The position numbers and the translations under genes were made by a program. Of a stretch of DNA of 35,043 nucleotides, positions 23,474 through 31,839 are shown one piece after another; the first letter of the stretch is position 1, and every line of letters begins with the position of its first letter. The notes beneath the pieces were generated by a model. It was not told the origin of the DNA, made no database searches, and saw nothing but the letters and a program-made list of their open reading frames with translations. The stretch covers positions 1 to 35,043 of the forward strand of contig JAFGHI010000046.1 in the NCBI GenBank assembly GCA_016930235.1, in the 5' to 3' direction. This stretch comes from Candidatus Omnitrophota bacterium. Its GTDB lineage: Bacteria; Omnitrophota; Omnitrophia; Omnitrophales; Aquincolibacteriaceae.

Positions 23474-24898
23474 TTGTTAAATACCCCAAAACCCCCAAAG
23501 CTCAGATGGCAGTTGAATATCCTGCAAGTCTTTTTTATTTTGACGACACTTTTCCTATTCGTTTCTTCGCTCGGTTTTTTTCAGGAGTCATTGGCCGAAA
23601 AAGGAATCGGACAGGAGAACACCATATCGGCCGATGCCTTTATTCAAAGTGAGGCAGGCCATTATTTCCAAACAGGAAATTACGAAGAAGCAATTCCCAC
23701 TTTAGATAATCTTCTGACTCAATATCCTGGCGATTCACTTTTGATTCGATATCGTGCTATCGCGCTTGATCGATTGGGACAGTCGAAGGAGGCAATATCA
23801 ATCTTCCGAGATTTGTTGACTGAGGACCCGGGTCATATCCCCACACATTATTTTCTGGCTCAAGCTTATGCGCGTAATGGCCAGGTTAAGGAAGCTGTGG
23901 GTGAATGGGAATGGATTGTCGAGCAGCGCGAAGGCAGTGTTTATGAAACGTGGGCTTTAAGCGCATTAGAGAGTGCAGGCGCTGTCCAGTTGTCGGCGGA
24001 AACGAAAGAACTTTTACGGTGGTATATTGTTGCACAGTATGGATATGAATACGATTCGAACGTTATCTTAAGGCCGGACGATGATACATTAGCAACTTCG
24101 AGGGATCATAATGCAGGGCGTCAAGTTTTGGATCTGGCCATGCGGTACCGCGCGTTTTCCAGACGTGATGTTGCTGTGGATCTTCTTTATGAAGTGAATC
24201 AAACCATCCATGATGATAGTCTCAACGAGTTTAATTTCCACTCTGAAGATTTTGGTCTCAACGCACGCAAACGCGTTCAGATAAGAAATCAAGATGTTGT
24301 GTTGGGGCTCCGCTATGACCTCTTGGTGGGTTTTTTAGAGACTGATCTTTTTTCTGTTCGTAACCGATGGCGCTTAAGCGGTGACACTCGTTTTTCACCG
24401 AGGACCCGGACCGTTTTCTATGACCGTGTGACACTCGCTGAATTTGGGCCGGATGGTTTTGACCCCGAAAGAACATCCCGCGACGGTGTTTATAATGATG
24501 TGGGCGTGACCCATTACTTTTATTCTTCAGATTACAAACGGTTTGCTTATATCCTTCAGGAATTCAATAGCGGCCATACGCGCGGGCGCAATTACGATTA
24601 TGTCGGGTCACAGACCCGCTTAGGGATTCATATGCCTTTGCTTGAGAAGTTAGATCTTGATTTGTCCACGGGGCTGCAAGCGCGCTTCTATCACAATTTT
24701 TCTTCGGTCTCGGTACTTGATCAATCGCGCCGGCGTGACTTTTATTGGGATGTCTATTCGTCCCTGACATATCATTTGACGCCGAACATTGGGGTCAGTG
24801 GTATTTATCGTTTTTTTAACGGCTACAATCAGAATAACTTTTACGACTATACCCGGCATATTGGAGGTGTGCAGATTGCCTATAGTCGTAAATTTTAA
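23474..24898 (+). CDS. TPR-repeat protein with C-terminal outer-membrane beta barrel
   Basis: About 474 residues. A signal anchor segment lies near the N-terminus (VFFILTTLFLFVSSLGF). Three TPR-like units follow at roughly residues 50-175 (EAGHYFQTGNYEEAI, YRAIALDRLGQSKEAI, YFLAQAYARNGQVKEAV). The last 280 residues have alternating aromatic and polar residues (LRYDLLVGFL, HYFYSSDYKRFAYIL, LSTGLQARFYHNF) and end in Phe, as outer-membrane barrels do. The start is uncertain: TTG at 23474 lies 7 bases after GAGG, while GTG at 23465 adds three residues. It resembles periplasmic TPR plus porin proteins of surface-polysaccharide or exosortase loci. Exact role unknown. Confidence 0.75.
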   Translation: MLNTPKPPKLRWQLNILQVFFILTTLFLFVSSLGFFQESLAEKGIGQENTISADAFIQSEAGHYFQTGNYEEAIPTLDNLLTQYPGDSLLIRYRAIALDRLGQSKEAISIFRDLLTEDPGHIPTHYFLAQAYARNGQVKEAVGEWEWIVEQREGSVYETWALSALESAGAVQLSAETKELLRWYIVAQYGYEYDSNVILRPDDDTLATSRDHNAGRQVLDLAMRYRAFSRRDVAVDLLYEVNQTIHDDSLNEFNFHSEDFGLNARKRVQIRNQDVVLGLRYDLLVGFLETDLFSVRNRWRLSGDTRFSPRTRTVFYDRVTLAEFGPDGFDPERTSRDGVYNDVGVTHYFYSSDYKRFAYILQEFNSGHTRGRNYDYVGSQTRLGIHMPLLEKLDLDLSTGLQARFYHNFSSVSVLDQSRRRDFYWDVYSSLTYHLTPNIGVSGIYRFFNGYNQNNFYDYTRHIGGVQIAYSRKF

Positions 24899-24967
24899 TT
24901 CTCCCGAACTCATATCTGCGGTCAATCACTTATTCGCGAATGAGAAATTCCTTTTGGAGGTATTGTG

Positions 24968-26059
24968 ATGTTAACGAATCTATTTCAAAGAAAAATATTC
25001 CTGTACGTGATTTGTGTTTTCTTGATTTCATTTCATGCCGATGCAGCTCAGAAGTCCGGAGGGCGTGATGCCCAGGTGGATGCTGCTTTAATCGGTCCGG
25101 GAATGGCCGGAGTATTGCCGGCGACGGGATCTCAAAGCATGTCCCAAGCTGTTTCCAGTTCCGGGGCCGGTCAATTTATTGATCCAGGTGCCGTCGGACG
25201 TACCTCCGTCAAAGGAGTCATAACGATGGACCAAACGGATCAGTGGGCACGGGTTTATCAAGTGAACGGGAATGTGAAGATAGCGAGTGAAGGATCGGAT
25301 GATTGGAAGAAAGTCAAAGAAGGTACCGTCATTCAAAAAGGGGATGTTGTCGTGACCAATGAGGGAAGTTCGGCCTCGATCACTTTTGATGAAAGTTTAA
25401 TGAATGTGACCTTTATTCCGGAAAATACGCGGGCTGTTTTTCGGTCGATTGAGCCGACGGATATTTACCTTGAGGATGGAACCATCTACAATGTGTTCGA
25501 GAACTTACCGAAAGGAAGCGGGTGGCAGGTTTCGAATCCGGTGGCTGTTGCGGCCGTTCGCGGAACTTGGTATCTCGTGCAATATCAAGCATCCAACGGC
25601 GAATTGATTACGGCCGTTTTTGATGTTCCTGAAGACGGACAAACGAGCCAAGTCGCTCTCATTGAGGTCTTGGAAGACGGTACGGAAGGTTCTGAAGTGG
25701 ATATTCCCGAGGGCTTTCAAATTAGATGGGCGGCCGGGGACCCCTTAGATTCTGATTTGCTTGAGAAGATTGCGCCCGAATGGATTCAAGCGATCGAAGG
25801 ATTTTTGGAAAATTTGATTGAAGAGAGAAAAGATAATCAAGGCGGTCTTCCTCCGACGGGGGGTGAGTTCCTGGGTGCTGGTAATGTTGGGGGCGGAAAC
25901 TCCGATAATCTTTTGGATCCGCTTTTGGATACCGGAGCTGGCAGGGAATTTGAGCCGAATCTAGGTTCTGGTCCCGAACACGTTGAGGAGCCTGAGTCTC
26001 CTTATGTTGAGGATGAAGGTTGCACGCATGAAGGCTGTATTTCAGGGATTCTTCGGTAA
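24968..26059 (+). CDS. FecR-domain periplasmic protein
   Basis: A 363-residue exported protein with a signal peptide (IFLYVICVFLISFHADA). A FecR beta domain lies at about residues 90-210: VKIASEGSDDWKKVKEGTVIQKGDVVVTNEGSSASITF followed by the conserved VSNPVAVAAVRGTWY. The C-terminal part is Gly/Asn/Glu/Pro-rich and disordered, ending in a short Cys pair (CTHEGC). Ribosome site TTGGAGG lies 7 bases before the ATG at 24968; the GTG at 24965 is too close to it. FecR domains occur as sensors and next to CHASE2 proteins. Here the TPR/barrel gene is upstream and a CHASE2 protein is downstream. No FecI sigma factor or TonB receptor is present. Confidence 0.85.
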   Translation: MLTNLFQRKIFLYVICVFLISFHADAAQKSGGRDAQVDAALIGPGMAGVLPATGSQSMSQAVSSSGAGQFIDPGAVGRTSVKGVITMDQTDQWARVYQVNGNVKIASEGSDDWKKVKEGTVIQKGDVVVTNEGSSASITFDESLMNVTFIPENTRAVFRSIEPTDIYLEDGTIYNVFENLPKGSGWQVSNPVAVAAVRGTWYLVQYQASNGELITAVFDVPEDGQTSQVALIEVLEDGTEGSEVDIPEGFQIRWAAGDPLDSDLLEKIAPEWIQAIEGFLENLIEERKDNQGGLPPTGGEFLGAGNVGGGNSDNLLDPLLDTGAGREFEPNLGSGPEHVEEPESPYVEDEGCTHEGCISGILR

Positions 26060-26065
26060 TTAGAC

Positions 26066-26674
26066 TTAAGAGCGTTTAAAAATCTCAAATATCCGAAAGA
26101 GGAAGAAGGCCTTTCGTTCTTTTTTCTTTGCAAGCTGGATAAGATAAGTTGGATTTTTGATCGTTCGAAGAGGCCATCCACGAGTTCCTTTTTGTTCTGC
26201 AAATGCGCCCCAAGTCCATTGGGGATTCACGCGACTGAGCGCTTCCTCAACAGTTTTGCTTTCATATTGGTAAAGACGGTCTTCATTGATGACATTGAAC
26301 CGTTCTTTTTCCCGGTAAAGGGTAATCGTATGACCATAGCCATGAGGTCCATACAGGCTGACGACGAATGCTTCCATGCCCTTTTTCTCCAAAACAAATT
26401 TTGCAAATAAGGCATAGTCTTCACAATCACCCGTCTTGGAGGCCCAAAATTCTTCCGGGGATTGCCAATAATCAAGCGTTCCGAACAAATCGTAATCATC
26501 TACGAACTTAAAATGATCTCGCATGAGTTGAACGAGATCTTGAGGATTCTGGATGCTTTCGAGTGTATTTTCAAGCGGATTGGGCAGAACAAGCTCGGAA
26601 TGAACCTGAACGGAGTGGATCAATAAAAAAGTGATGCAGCATGTTGCCCCCAAAACCGCACGGACAGTTTTCAT
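26066..26674 (-). CDS. Secreted transglutaminase-like cysteine protease under riboswitch control
   Basis: A 202-residue protein on the minus strand with a signal peptide (MKTVRAVLGATCCITFLL, cleaved near VHS). The transglutaminase-like core has the catalytic triad in the expected order: Cys84 in TGDCEDYA, His115 in YGHTITLY and an acidic/amide residue in NVINEDRLYQY (about 130-132). This is the fold of bacterial transglutaminase-like cysteine proteases such as LapG, although direct orthology to LapG is not claimed. The C-terminal end is basic. Ribosome site GAGG lies about 8 bases upstream. The leader (26737-26862) holds a c-di-GMP-I aptamer and a terminator, so expression should respond to c-di-GMP. 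It converges on the FecR gene with 6 bases between stops. Confidence 0.85.
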   Translation of the reverse strand: MKTVRAVLGATCCITFLLIHSVQVHSELVLPNPLENTLESIQNPQDLVQLMRDHFKFVDDYDLFGTLDYWQSPEEFWASKTGDCEDYALFAKFVLEKKGMEAFVVSLYGPHGYGHTITLYREKERFNVINEDRLYQYESKTVEEALSRVNPQWTWGAFAEQKGTRGWPLRTIKNPTYLIQLAKKKERKAFFLFRIFEIFKRS

Positions 26675-26736
26675 TTTTAAGACCTCGATTCGTTTCCATG
26701 ATCGGGTCAGGGCAGCCTTGCGGATTCAGGAACCAT

Positions 26737-26766
26737 AAAAAAACCCATTCCGCAAACGGAATGGGT
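26737..26766 (-). terminator. Intrinsic terminator of the c-di-GMP riboswitch
   Basis: Read on the minus strand, ACCCATTCCG and CGGAATGGGT form a 10-bp stem (26743-26766), followed by a run of seven U (26737-26743). It lies between the aptamer and the start codon, 62 bases before the ATG. A leader segment CCTACCC (26763-26769) overlaps the 5' arm and can pair instead with GGGTAGG (26840-26846) in the aptamer. Confidence 0.85.
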
Positions 26767-26785
26767 AGGTACCGCCAAGATTTTT

Positions 26786-26862
26786 GGCAACCCAGCGGCC
26801 CCGTCAAGATTCTTATCGACGGGGTCTGTGGCTTTGCGTCCTACCCTTACGGGCAGTTTGCC
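26786..26862 (-). ncRNA. Cyclic-di-GMP-I (GEMM-I) riboswitch aptamer
   Basis: Read on the minus strand, the element begins GGCAAAC and continues CUGCCC-GUAA-GGGUAG, a stem capped by a GNRA tetraloop. Next come the near-invariant GGACGCAAAGCCAC, a second stem GACCCCGUC/GACGGGG, and the closing GGGUUGCC, which pairs with the start to form P1. These are the diagnostic GEMM-I parts in the right order and spacing. The switch lies upstream of the transglutaminase-like gene, with a terminator between, indicating control by transcription termination. Confidence 0.9.
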
Positions 26863-27128
26863 TCCGAGAACCGAAACATGGACCCGCCATTTTTTGTGGC
26901 GAGTTTTTCAAAAACCTTCCAAAACCTGTGAAAGATCTCCTCAACCTAAAGTATGCCCGATGGTTAGGACAATTGCAAAAGTCTTCAAAAGACCTAGAAA
27001 AACAGGGTTCGAAAGGGTCCCGGACGCCTATGTATCTAATCGTGGCTTAAAGAGTTAGAAAAAGGGTGCTAGGAGGGGGGCGTGAATTTTTGCTACGCAG
27101 AAAGTGAAGTTGTCGCTAGAATATATCT
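26863..27128. other. Intergenic region between the riboswitch and the CHASE2 gene
   Basis: Divergent promoter region of about 265 bases. The minus-strand promoter for the riboswitch transcript must lie here, but no convincing -35/-10 pair was found. On the plus strand I see an AT-rich segment before the ATG at 27129 and no ribosome site. A short palindrome GTTTTT-C-AAAAAC (26903-26915) and a hairpin GTCTT-CAA-AAGAC (26981-26993) are present. No gene supported. Confidence 0.5.
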
Positions 27129-29000
27129 ATGCCGCTTTTAAAACGCTTATTTGTGTCTCGTCCTCTCTTGCTGTTAATACCTGCCATGGTTTTCCTTATT
27201 TATCTCTCGCATTATTTTCAGCTGGTCAATTATCACGAGTTAGAAGCCATCGATTTAAGATTTCGGTTGCGTGGAGAGAGACCGGCCCATTCCGATATCA
27301 CCATCGTCGCGATTGATGACCGGAGTCTCGCTATGTTTGGGAAATGGCCGTGGCCGAGAGATATATATGCCCGGTTTCTTGAGATTATTTCAAAGTTTTC
27401 TCCCCGCTCGATTTTCTTCGACATTTTGTATACGGAAGAAAGTGTGGATCCGGCTTTAGATGAAAAACTCAAGGGAGCATTGAAAGATGCCGGTAACGTT
27501 GTGCTGCCGTTTTTTTATCAGTCCACGGATCCTTTTCAAGCGACATTCCCAATTCCGATATTTAGGGAAGTGGCCAAGGCAATGGGATATGCGAATATTG
27601 TCATTGATCCAGATGGGCATGTCCGCCGTGTTAAGGCAAAAATCGAGGGAGATGAAAAGATTTATTATCACCCGTCAGTCCTCATTAGCCTTGATCAGGA
27701 GGTCCTCGATCGAGGGCTTCGAAAAAATATTCCGCTCGACCGTGACGGATATTTTTGGATCAATTTTCCCGGAACGATGTCTAGTTTTAGAGTTGTTTCC
27801 ATGAGTGATCTTATTAATAAGGCTGGAATGAACCGTTTGGATGAATTAAACGAGCTCATCCGAAACCGTGTGATTATCGTAGGACATACAGCGACAGGTA
27901 CCGGCATGATTGATATCAAGGCGACTCCTTTCTCCCCGAATGATCCTGGAGTGCTTTTAATGGCAAGTGCGGCCCATACCCTTTTGGGCAGGCAGTTTTT
28001 AAGGAGTATTCCTGAATGGCTTCATCTTCTGATTTTACTCATTTTGGCAAGCGGTGCCGCCTTTGGAACTTACCGGGCCAGACCTGTTACGGGACTGATG
28101 ACGAGCGTCCTTATTTATCTTGTGTATCTTGTTGTCAATCTCGTGCTTTTCATATTTCTTGGAGTCATTTTGCCTGTTTTTGTTCCCTTGGTCGTGGTGA
28201 TTGCTAGTTATGGAGTTGTTCTTTATGGCAAATATGTGGAGGTCTTGTTTCAAAGGGAAGTTTCTCAACGAGAACTCAAAGCAGCGGTCCAAATCCAAGA
28301 GAATTTCTTGCCCAAATCGAGACCTCAAGTGCCGAATCTGGATGTGGCTTTTGAATGCCGTTTTTCAAAAGGGGTGGGAGGAGATCTTTATGATTGGATT
28401 GATCTCGGCCAAGATCGGTACGCTTTCTGTGTCGGAGATGTTTCGGGGAAAGGGATGCCGGCTGCTCTTTATATGTCAAAAACAATGAGTGATTTTCGGA
28501 GCTTTGATAAAAAATCCTTAATGCCCGGTGAAATTTGTATGGCCCTCAACGACCGTTTGGCCTCAAGCGGTGTCTCCGGCATGTTTTTAACCTTTCTCTA
28601 TGTTTTAGTGGATGGTCATGAAAAGAAAATGTTTTATGCTTCCGGCGGCCATGAGCACGCCATTTACTATTCGGCCAAAACAAAATCCTGTCACAATTTG
28701 GAAGGAGCTCAAGGGACGCCGCTCGGCTTGTTCGAGGGGATGGATTACCAGACAGAGGCCCATTCTTTTCAGTCAGGAGACGGCTTTTTGTTGATCAGTG
28801 ACGGGGTTAAGGAGCTCAGAAACGACCGGAAGGAGGAATTTGGAATTGACCGTCTCAAAGATTTGTTTCAGAAAGAAATGTCGGGGAAGCATTCAGCAGA
28901 AGTCATTATTCAGAATTTGTTCTTGGAGATGCAGAAGTATCAAAAAGGCATTCCGGCTCACGATGACCGGACTTTGCTCATTGTCCGTTTTTTAGGGTAA
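27129..29000 (+). CDS. CHASE2-domain membrane sensor with SpoIIE-type PP2C phosphatase output
   Basis: A 623-residue inner-membrane signalling protein. One N-terminal helix (LLLLIPAMVFLIYL) precedes an extracytoplasmic CHASE2 domain (about 30-290; DITIVAIDDRSLAMFGKWPWPRD is diagnostic). Three membrane helices follow (about 298-375), then a short linker (QRELKAAVQIQENFLP) and a SpoIIE/PP2C phosphatase domain (about 395-622) with metal-binding aspartates in VGGDLYDW, GDVSGKGM, ISDGVKEL and HDDRTLL. It should dephosphorylate a Ser/Thr-phosphorylated partner, typically an anti-anti-sigma protein, in response to an envelope signal. No such partner is in the window. No clear ribosome site precedes the ATG. 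It is divergent from the riboswitch unit. Confidence 0.92.
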   Translation: MPLLKRLFVSRPLLLLIPAMVFLIYLSHYFQLVNYHELEAIDLRFRLRGERPAHSDITIVAIDDRSLAMFGKWPWPRDIYARFLEIISKFSPRSIFFDILYTEESVDPALDEKLKGALKDAGNVVLPFFYQSTDPFQATFPIPIFREVAKAMGYANIVIDPDGHVRRVKAKIEGDEKIYYHPSVLISLDQEVLDRGLRKNIPLDRDGYFWINFPGTMSSFRVVSMSDLINKAGMNRLDELNELIRNRVIIVGHTATGTGMIDIKATPFSPNDPGVLLMASAAHTLLGRQFLRSIPEWLHLLILLILASGAAFGTYRARPVTGLMTSVLIYLVYLVVNLVLFIFLGVILPVFVPLVVVIASYGVVLYGKYVEVLFQREVSQRELKAAVQIQENFLPKSRPQVPNLDVAFECRFSKGVGGDLYDWIDLGQDRYAFCVGDVSGKGMPAALYMSKTMSDFRSFDKKSLMPGEICMALNDRLASSGVSGMFLTFLYVLVDGHEKKMFYASGGHEHAIYYSAKTKSCHNLEGAQGTPLGLFEGMDYQTEAHSFQSGDGFLLISDGVKELRNDRKEEFGIDRLKDLFQKEMSGKHSAEVIIQNLFLEMQKYQKGIPAHDDRTLLIVRFLG

Positions 29001-29101
29001 GATCGGTTTTATAAATTTGTTTTTATGTTATGATAATGCATTCAAAAAGGGAGGCGTGCATGAGTTTATCCGTGATGGATCTTATTGAGGGAGGAACATC
29101 T

Positions 29102-30622
29102 GTGACTAAGAAAAAGATCGGGTTTGACAATGAAAAGTACCTGAAAGAACAGTCCAAAGAAATTCTAAAGAGGGTTCAACGGTTCAGCAATAAGCTTTAT
29201 TTGGAGTTCGGCGGTAAACTTCTCTTCGATTATCATGCAGCGAGGGTTTTGCCGGGGTATGACCCCAATGTCAAAATGCGGTTGCTGCAGAAATTAAAAG
29301 ACAAGGCAGATATAATTCTTTGTATCTATTCCGGAGATATTGAGCGCCGCAAGGTGCGGGCCGATTTTGGTATTACCTACGACACGGATGTTTTTAAGAT
29401 GATCGATGATTTAAGGAGCTGGGATCTTAATGTTTTAGCGGTTGTGATCACCCGCTTTGCCGATCAACCCGCGGCCAAAATATTCAAAAATAAATTGGAG
29501 CGTAGAGGCATCAAAGTTTATACACACCGATTTACCAAAGGGTATCCCACCGATGTTGATCTCATTGTTAGCAAAGAAGGTTATGGCGCGAACGAGTACA
29601 TCGAAACCAAGAATCCGCTGGTCATTGTCTCAGCCCCGGGCCCGGGAAGCGGAAAGCTTGCAACCTGCTTGTCCCAGCTTTATCATGACCACTCAAGGGG
29701 GTTAAACAGCGGTTACGCGAAGTTTGAAACATTTCCCATCTGGAATTTGCCATTAAAACACCCCGTGAATGTGGCCTATGAGTCGGCGACTGCCGATTTA
29801 GGCGATTTTAATTTAATCGATCCGCATCACTTGGAAGCGCATAAGCAGACGACCGTCAATTATAACCGTGATGTTGAGGTATTTCCTGTCTTAGAAAGGA
29901 TCCTCAAAAAAATCATGGGGGACCATGAAGTGTATCAATCTCCAACGGACATGGGAGTGAACCGTGCGGGTTTTGGGATTGTGAATGATAAAGTGGTTCG
30001 GGAGGCTGCGACCCAGGAAGTCATTTCTAGATTTTTCCGGTATTCCTGCGAATACGCCATGGGGTTTGCCGAAAAGGAAACGGTCCAACGCTCAGAGCTT
30101 ATTATGAAAAGCTTAGACGTCAAGCCGGAAGACCGGCCTGTCGTGATTCCTGCGCGGGCGGTGATTCAGGATGCTCAGCAGCGCGAAGGGGAGAATGGAG
30201 AAATCTATGGAGGTGCGGCCATTCAGCTCCATGATGATTCGATCATCACAGGAAAGAATTCTCCTTTAATGCATGCAGCGTCCAGCGCGGTTTTAAACGC
30301 CATCAAACAGCTGGCGGGCATTCCCGATCGGATTCATTTGCTGTCGCCTCACGTCATTGAATCCATTGGCGATCTCAAAAAGCGCATTTTAATTTCAAAA
30401 AGAGTTGCGCTTGATCTGGAAGAGATTTTGATTGCCTTAAGCATGAGTGCTGCCACGAACCCTACGGCTCATGAAGCGATGGAGAAACTTCCGGAACTTA
30501 GAAATTGCGAAATGCATTTGACGCATATTCCCCATTCCGGGGACGAAAAAGGGCTCAGGCGCCTTGGAATGAATGTGACCAGCGATAATGATTTTTCCTC
30601 AGTCAGCTTATTTGAATCGTAA
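29102..30622 (+). CDS. DUF1846 family protein
   Basis: About 506 residues of cytoplasmic DUF1846 protein, recognisable from the opening [20 protein letters not shown], then [23 protein letters not shown] and [19 protein letters not shown], a P-loop-like Gly-rich stretch. The structure is known for one family member but its biological function is not. Two starts have good ribosome sites: ATG at 29060 and GTG at 29102 (GAGGGAGGA about 6 bases upstream). The GTG start gives the normal family N-terminus and length and is preferred. Its stop overlaps the HflX start (TAATG), so the two are cotranslated. Confidence 0.9.
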   Translation: MTKKKIGFDNEKYLKEQSKEILKRVQRFSNKLYLEFGGKLLFDYHAARVLPGYDPNVKMRLLQKLKDKADIILCIYSGDIERRKVRADFGITYDTDVFKMIDDLRSWDLNVLAVVITRFADQPAAKIFKNKLERRGIKVYTHRFTKGYPTDVDLIVSKEGYGANEYIETKNPLVIVSAPGPGSGKLATCLSQLYHDHSRGLNSGYAKFETFPIWNLPLKHPVNVAYESATADLGDFNLIDPHHLEAHKQTTVNYNRDVEVFPVLERILKKIMGDHEVYQSPTDMGVNRAGFGIVNDKVVREAATQEVISRFFRYSCEYAMGFAEKETVQRSELIMKSLDVKPEDRPVVIPARAVIQDAQQREGENGEIYGGAAIQLHDDSIITGKNSPLMHAASSAVLNAIKQLAGIPDRIHLLSPHVIESIGDLKKRILISKRVALDLEEILIALSMSAATNPTAHEAMEKLPELRNCEMHLTHIPHSGDEKGLRRLGMNVTSDNDFSSVSLFES

Positions 30623-31782
30623 TGGACATTTATCGGTTTCGGTTGCCGGGATTTGAAAGAACTTTTACTCGAAAATCCCGTAACCGGGGTTACCTGGTAA
30701 TTTTGCAGGCCAAGAAAAAGTCCCGCGAAGCGATGGATGACAGTGCCCAGGAAATGGAAGAGCTTGTCCGTTCTGTCGCCGTCCAAAAAGTGGGCGTTGT
30801 GAAAGCTTTTATTCCACACCCAAGTCCAAGTCATTTTCTCCGGGAAGGAAAACTCAGGGAGATACGCGAAGACGTTGAAAAATGTAATGCGGAGATTCTC
30901 ATTTTCAACATCGATCTTTCGAGTACTCAAGCCAATAACATCGAGGCCTTTACGGGGATCCCTGTCGTGGATCGCACAGGGTTGATCCTTGAGATCTTTG
31001 GAAGGAGAGCCAAGTCGAAAGAAGGGAAACTGCAAGTCGAACTGGCCAATCTGCAGTATGCTCTTCCCCGTTTACGCGGATTAGGCGGTGTTATGTCCCG
31101 TTTGGGGGGCGGAATCGGGACCCGGGGGCCGGGCGAACAGGAACTCGAAAAAGACCGCCGTAAGGTCAGGCATCGGATTGAAAGGGTCAAAGAGGAACTC
31201 CGACATGTTCAAAAACACAGGGGATTGGTCCGGCAAGGAAGAAAGAAAAAACGTTTCATTTCCATTGCCTTGGTGGGATATACGAATGCCGGAAAATCAA
31301 CTTTGTTGAATAGTTTGACGGGAGCAAAAGCAGTTGTCGAAGACAAACTGTTTGCCACTTTGGATCCGATGACGCGTTTGCAGTCCATCAATGGGCATCG
31401 TGATCTTTTATTTGTGGATACCGTTGGATTTATTCGGGACCTTCCGCATACCTTAGTCGAATCCTTTCAAGCGACTCTCGAGGAAGTGGCCGAAGCGGAT
31501 GTCTTGATCCATGTTCTGGATGTTTCACATCCTCGTGCGGAGGATTTTAAGATTGCGGTTGAAAAAGTGCTCGAACAAATTGATGCGGACCAAAAGACAT
31601 GCGTTTTAGCTCTCAATAAAGCTGATTTACTGAATGAAGAACAGAAAAAGTTCGTTTCCGGTCTGTGGCCGCAGGGGATTCTGGTCTCAGCCAAGGAAAG
31701 ATGGGGGCTTGAGCCCCTACTGGACAAGGTAGACCAAGTGGCTCATGGGAGAGTTTCGCGGGGCCTTAAGACCCCAGAGTAA
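30622..31782 (+). CDS. hflX: HflX, ribosome-associated GTPase
   Basis: A 386-residue GTPase that splits or rescues stalled ribosomes under stress. The N-terminal HflX domain includes EGKLREIRE, VVDRTGLILEIF and the family signature GGGIGTRGPGEQELEKDRR, followed by a coiled helical linker. The G domain has G1 GYTNAGKST, G3 DTVGFI and G4 NKAD. All nucleotide-binding motifs are intact. The first residue overlaps the stop of the DUF1846 gene, suggesting translational coupling. The next gene, a cyclase, begins about 58 bases later. Confidence 0.94.
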   Translation: MDIYRFRLPGFERTFTRKSRNRGYLVILQAKKKSREAMDDSAQEMEELVRSVAVQKVGVVKAFIPHPSPSHFLREGKLREIREDVEKCNAEILIFNIDLSSTQANNIEAFTGIPVVDRTGLILEIFGRRAKSKEGKLQVELANLQYALPRLRGLGGVMSRLGGGIGTRGPGEQELEKDRRKVRHRIERVKEELRHVQKHRGLVRQGRKKKRFISIALVGYTNAGKSTLLNSLTGAKAVVEDKLFATLDPMTRLQSINGHRDLLFVDTVGFIRDLPHTLVESFQATLEEVAEADVLIHVLDVSHPRAEDFKIAVEKVLEQIDADQKTCVLALNKADLLNEEQKKFVSGLWPQGILVSAKERWGLEPLLDKVDQVAHGRVSRGLKTPE

Positions 31783-31839
31783 AAAGATCGAAATAAATAG
31801 TGTCGCTTGGCCGATGATTTCAAGCGAGGTAGAACTCTT

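Noticed and set aside
24258-24925. Several overlapping minus-strand frames under the TPR-barrel gene
   Set aside because: The plus-strand protein has clear TPR and barrel features; the opposite frames show none.
24968-26059. TonB-linked iron signalling by FecR
   Set aside because: No FecI-type sigma factor or TonB receptor is present, and the neighbours are envelope rather than iron genes.
26903-26915. Palindrome GTTTTT-C-AAAAAC as an operator
   Set aside because: Low-complexity A/T runs make such a dyad likely by chance; no promoter elements beside it.
26995-27045. Sequence on the plus strand (GGTTCGAAAGGG then CGGACGCC) that resembles a tRNA T-loop or a second GEMM aptamer
   Set aside because: The bases on the two sides of the TTCGAAA loop do not pair as a T-stem, and the invariant GGACGCAAAGCC of GEMM is absent. 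I see no supported RNA here.
27129-29000. Anti-sigma partner-switch operon around the SpoIIE phosphatase
   Set aside because: No STAS-domain anti-anti-sigma protein, anti-sigma kinase or sigma factor is encoded next to it in this window.
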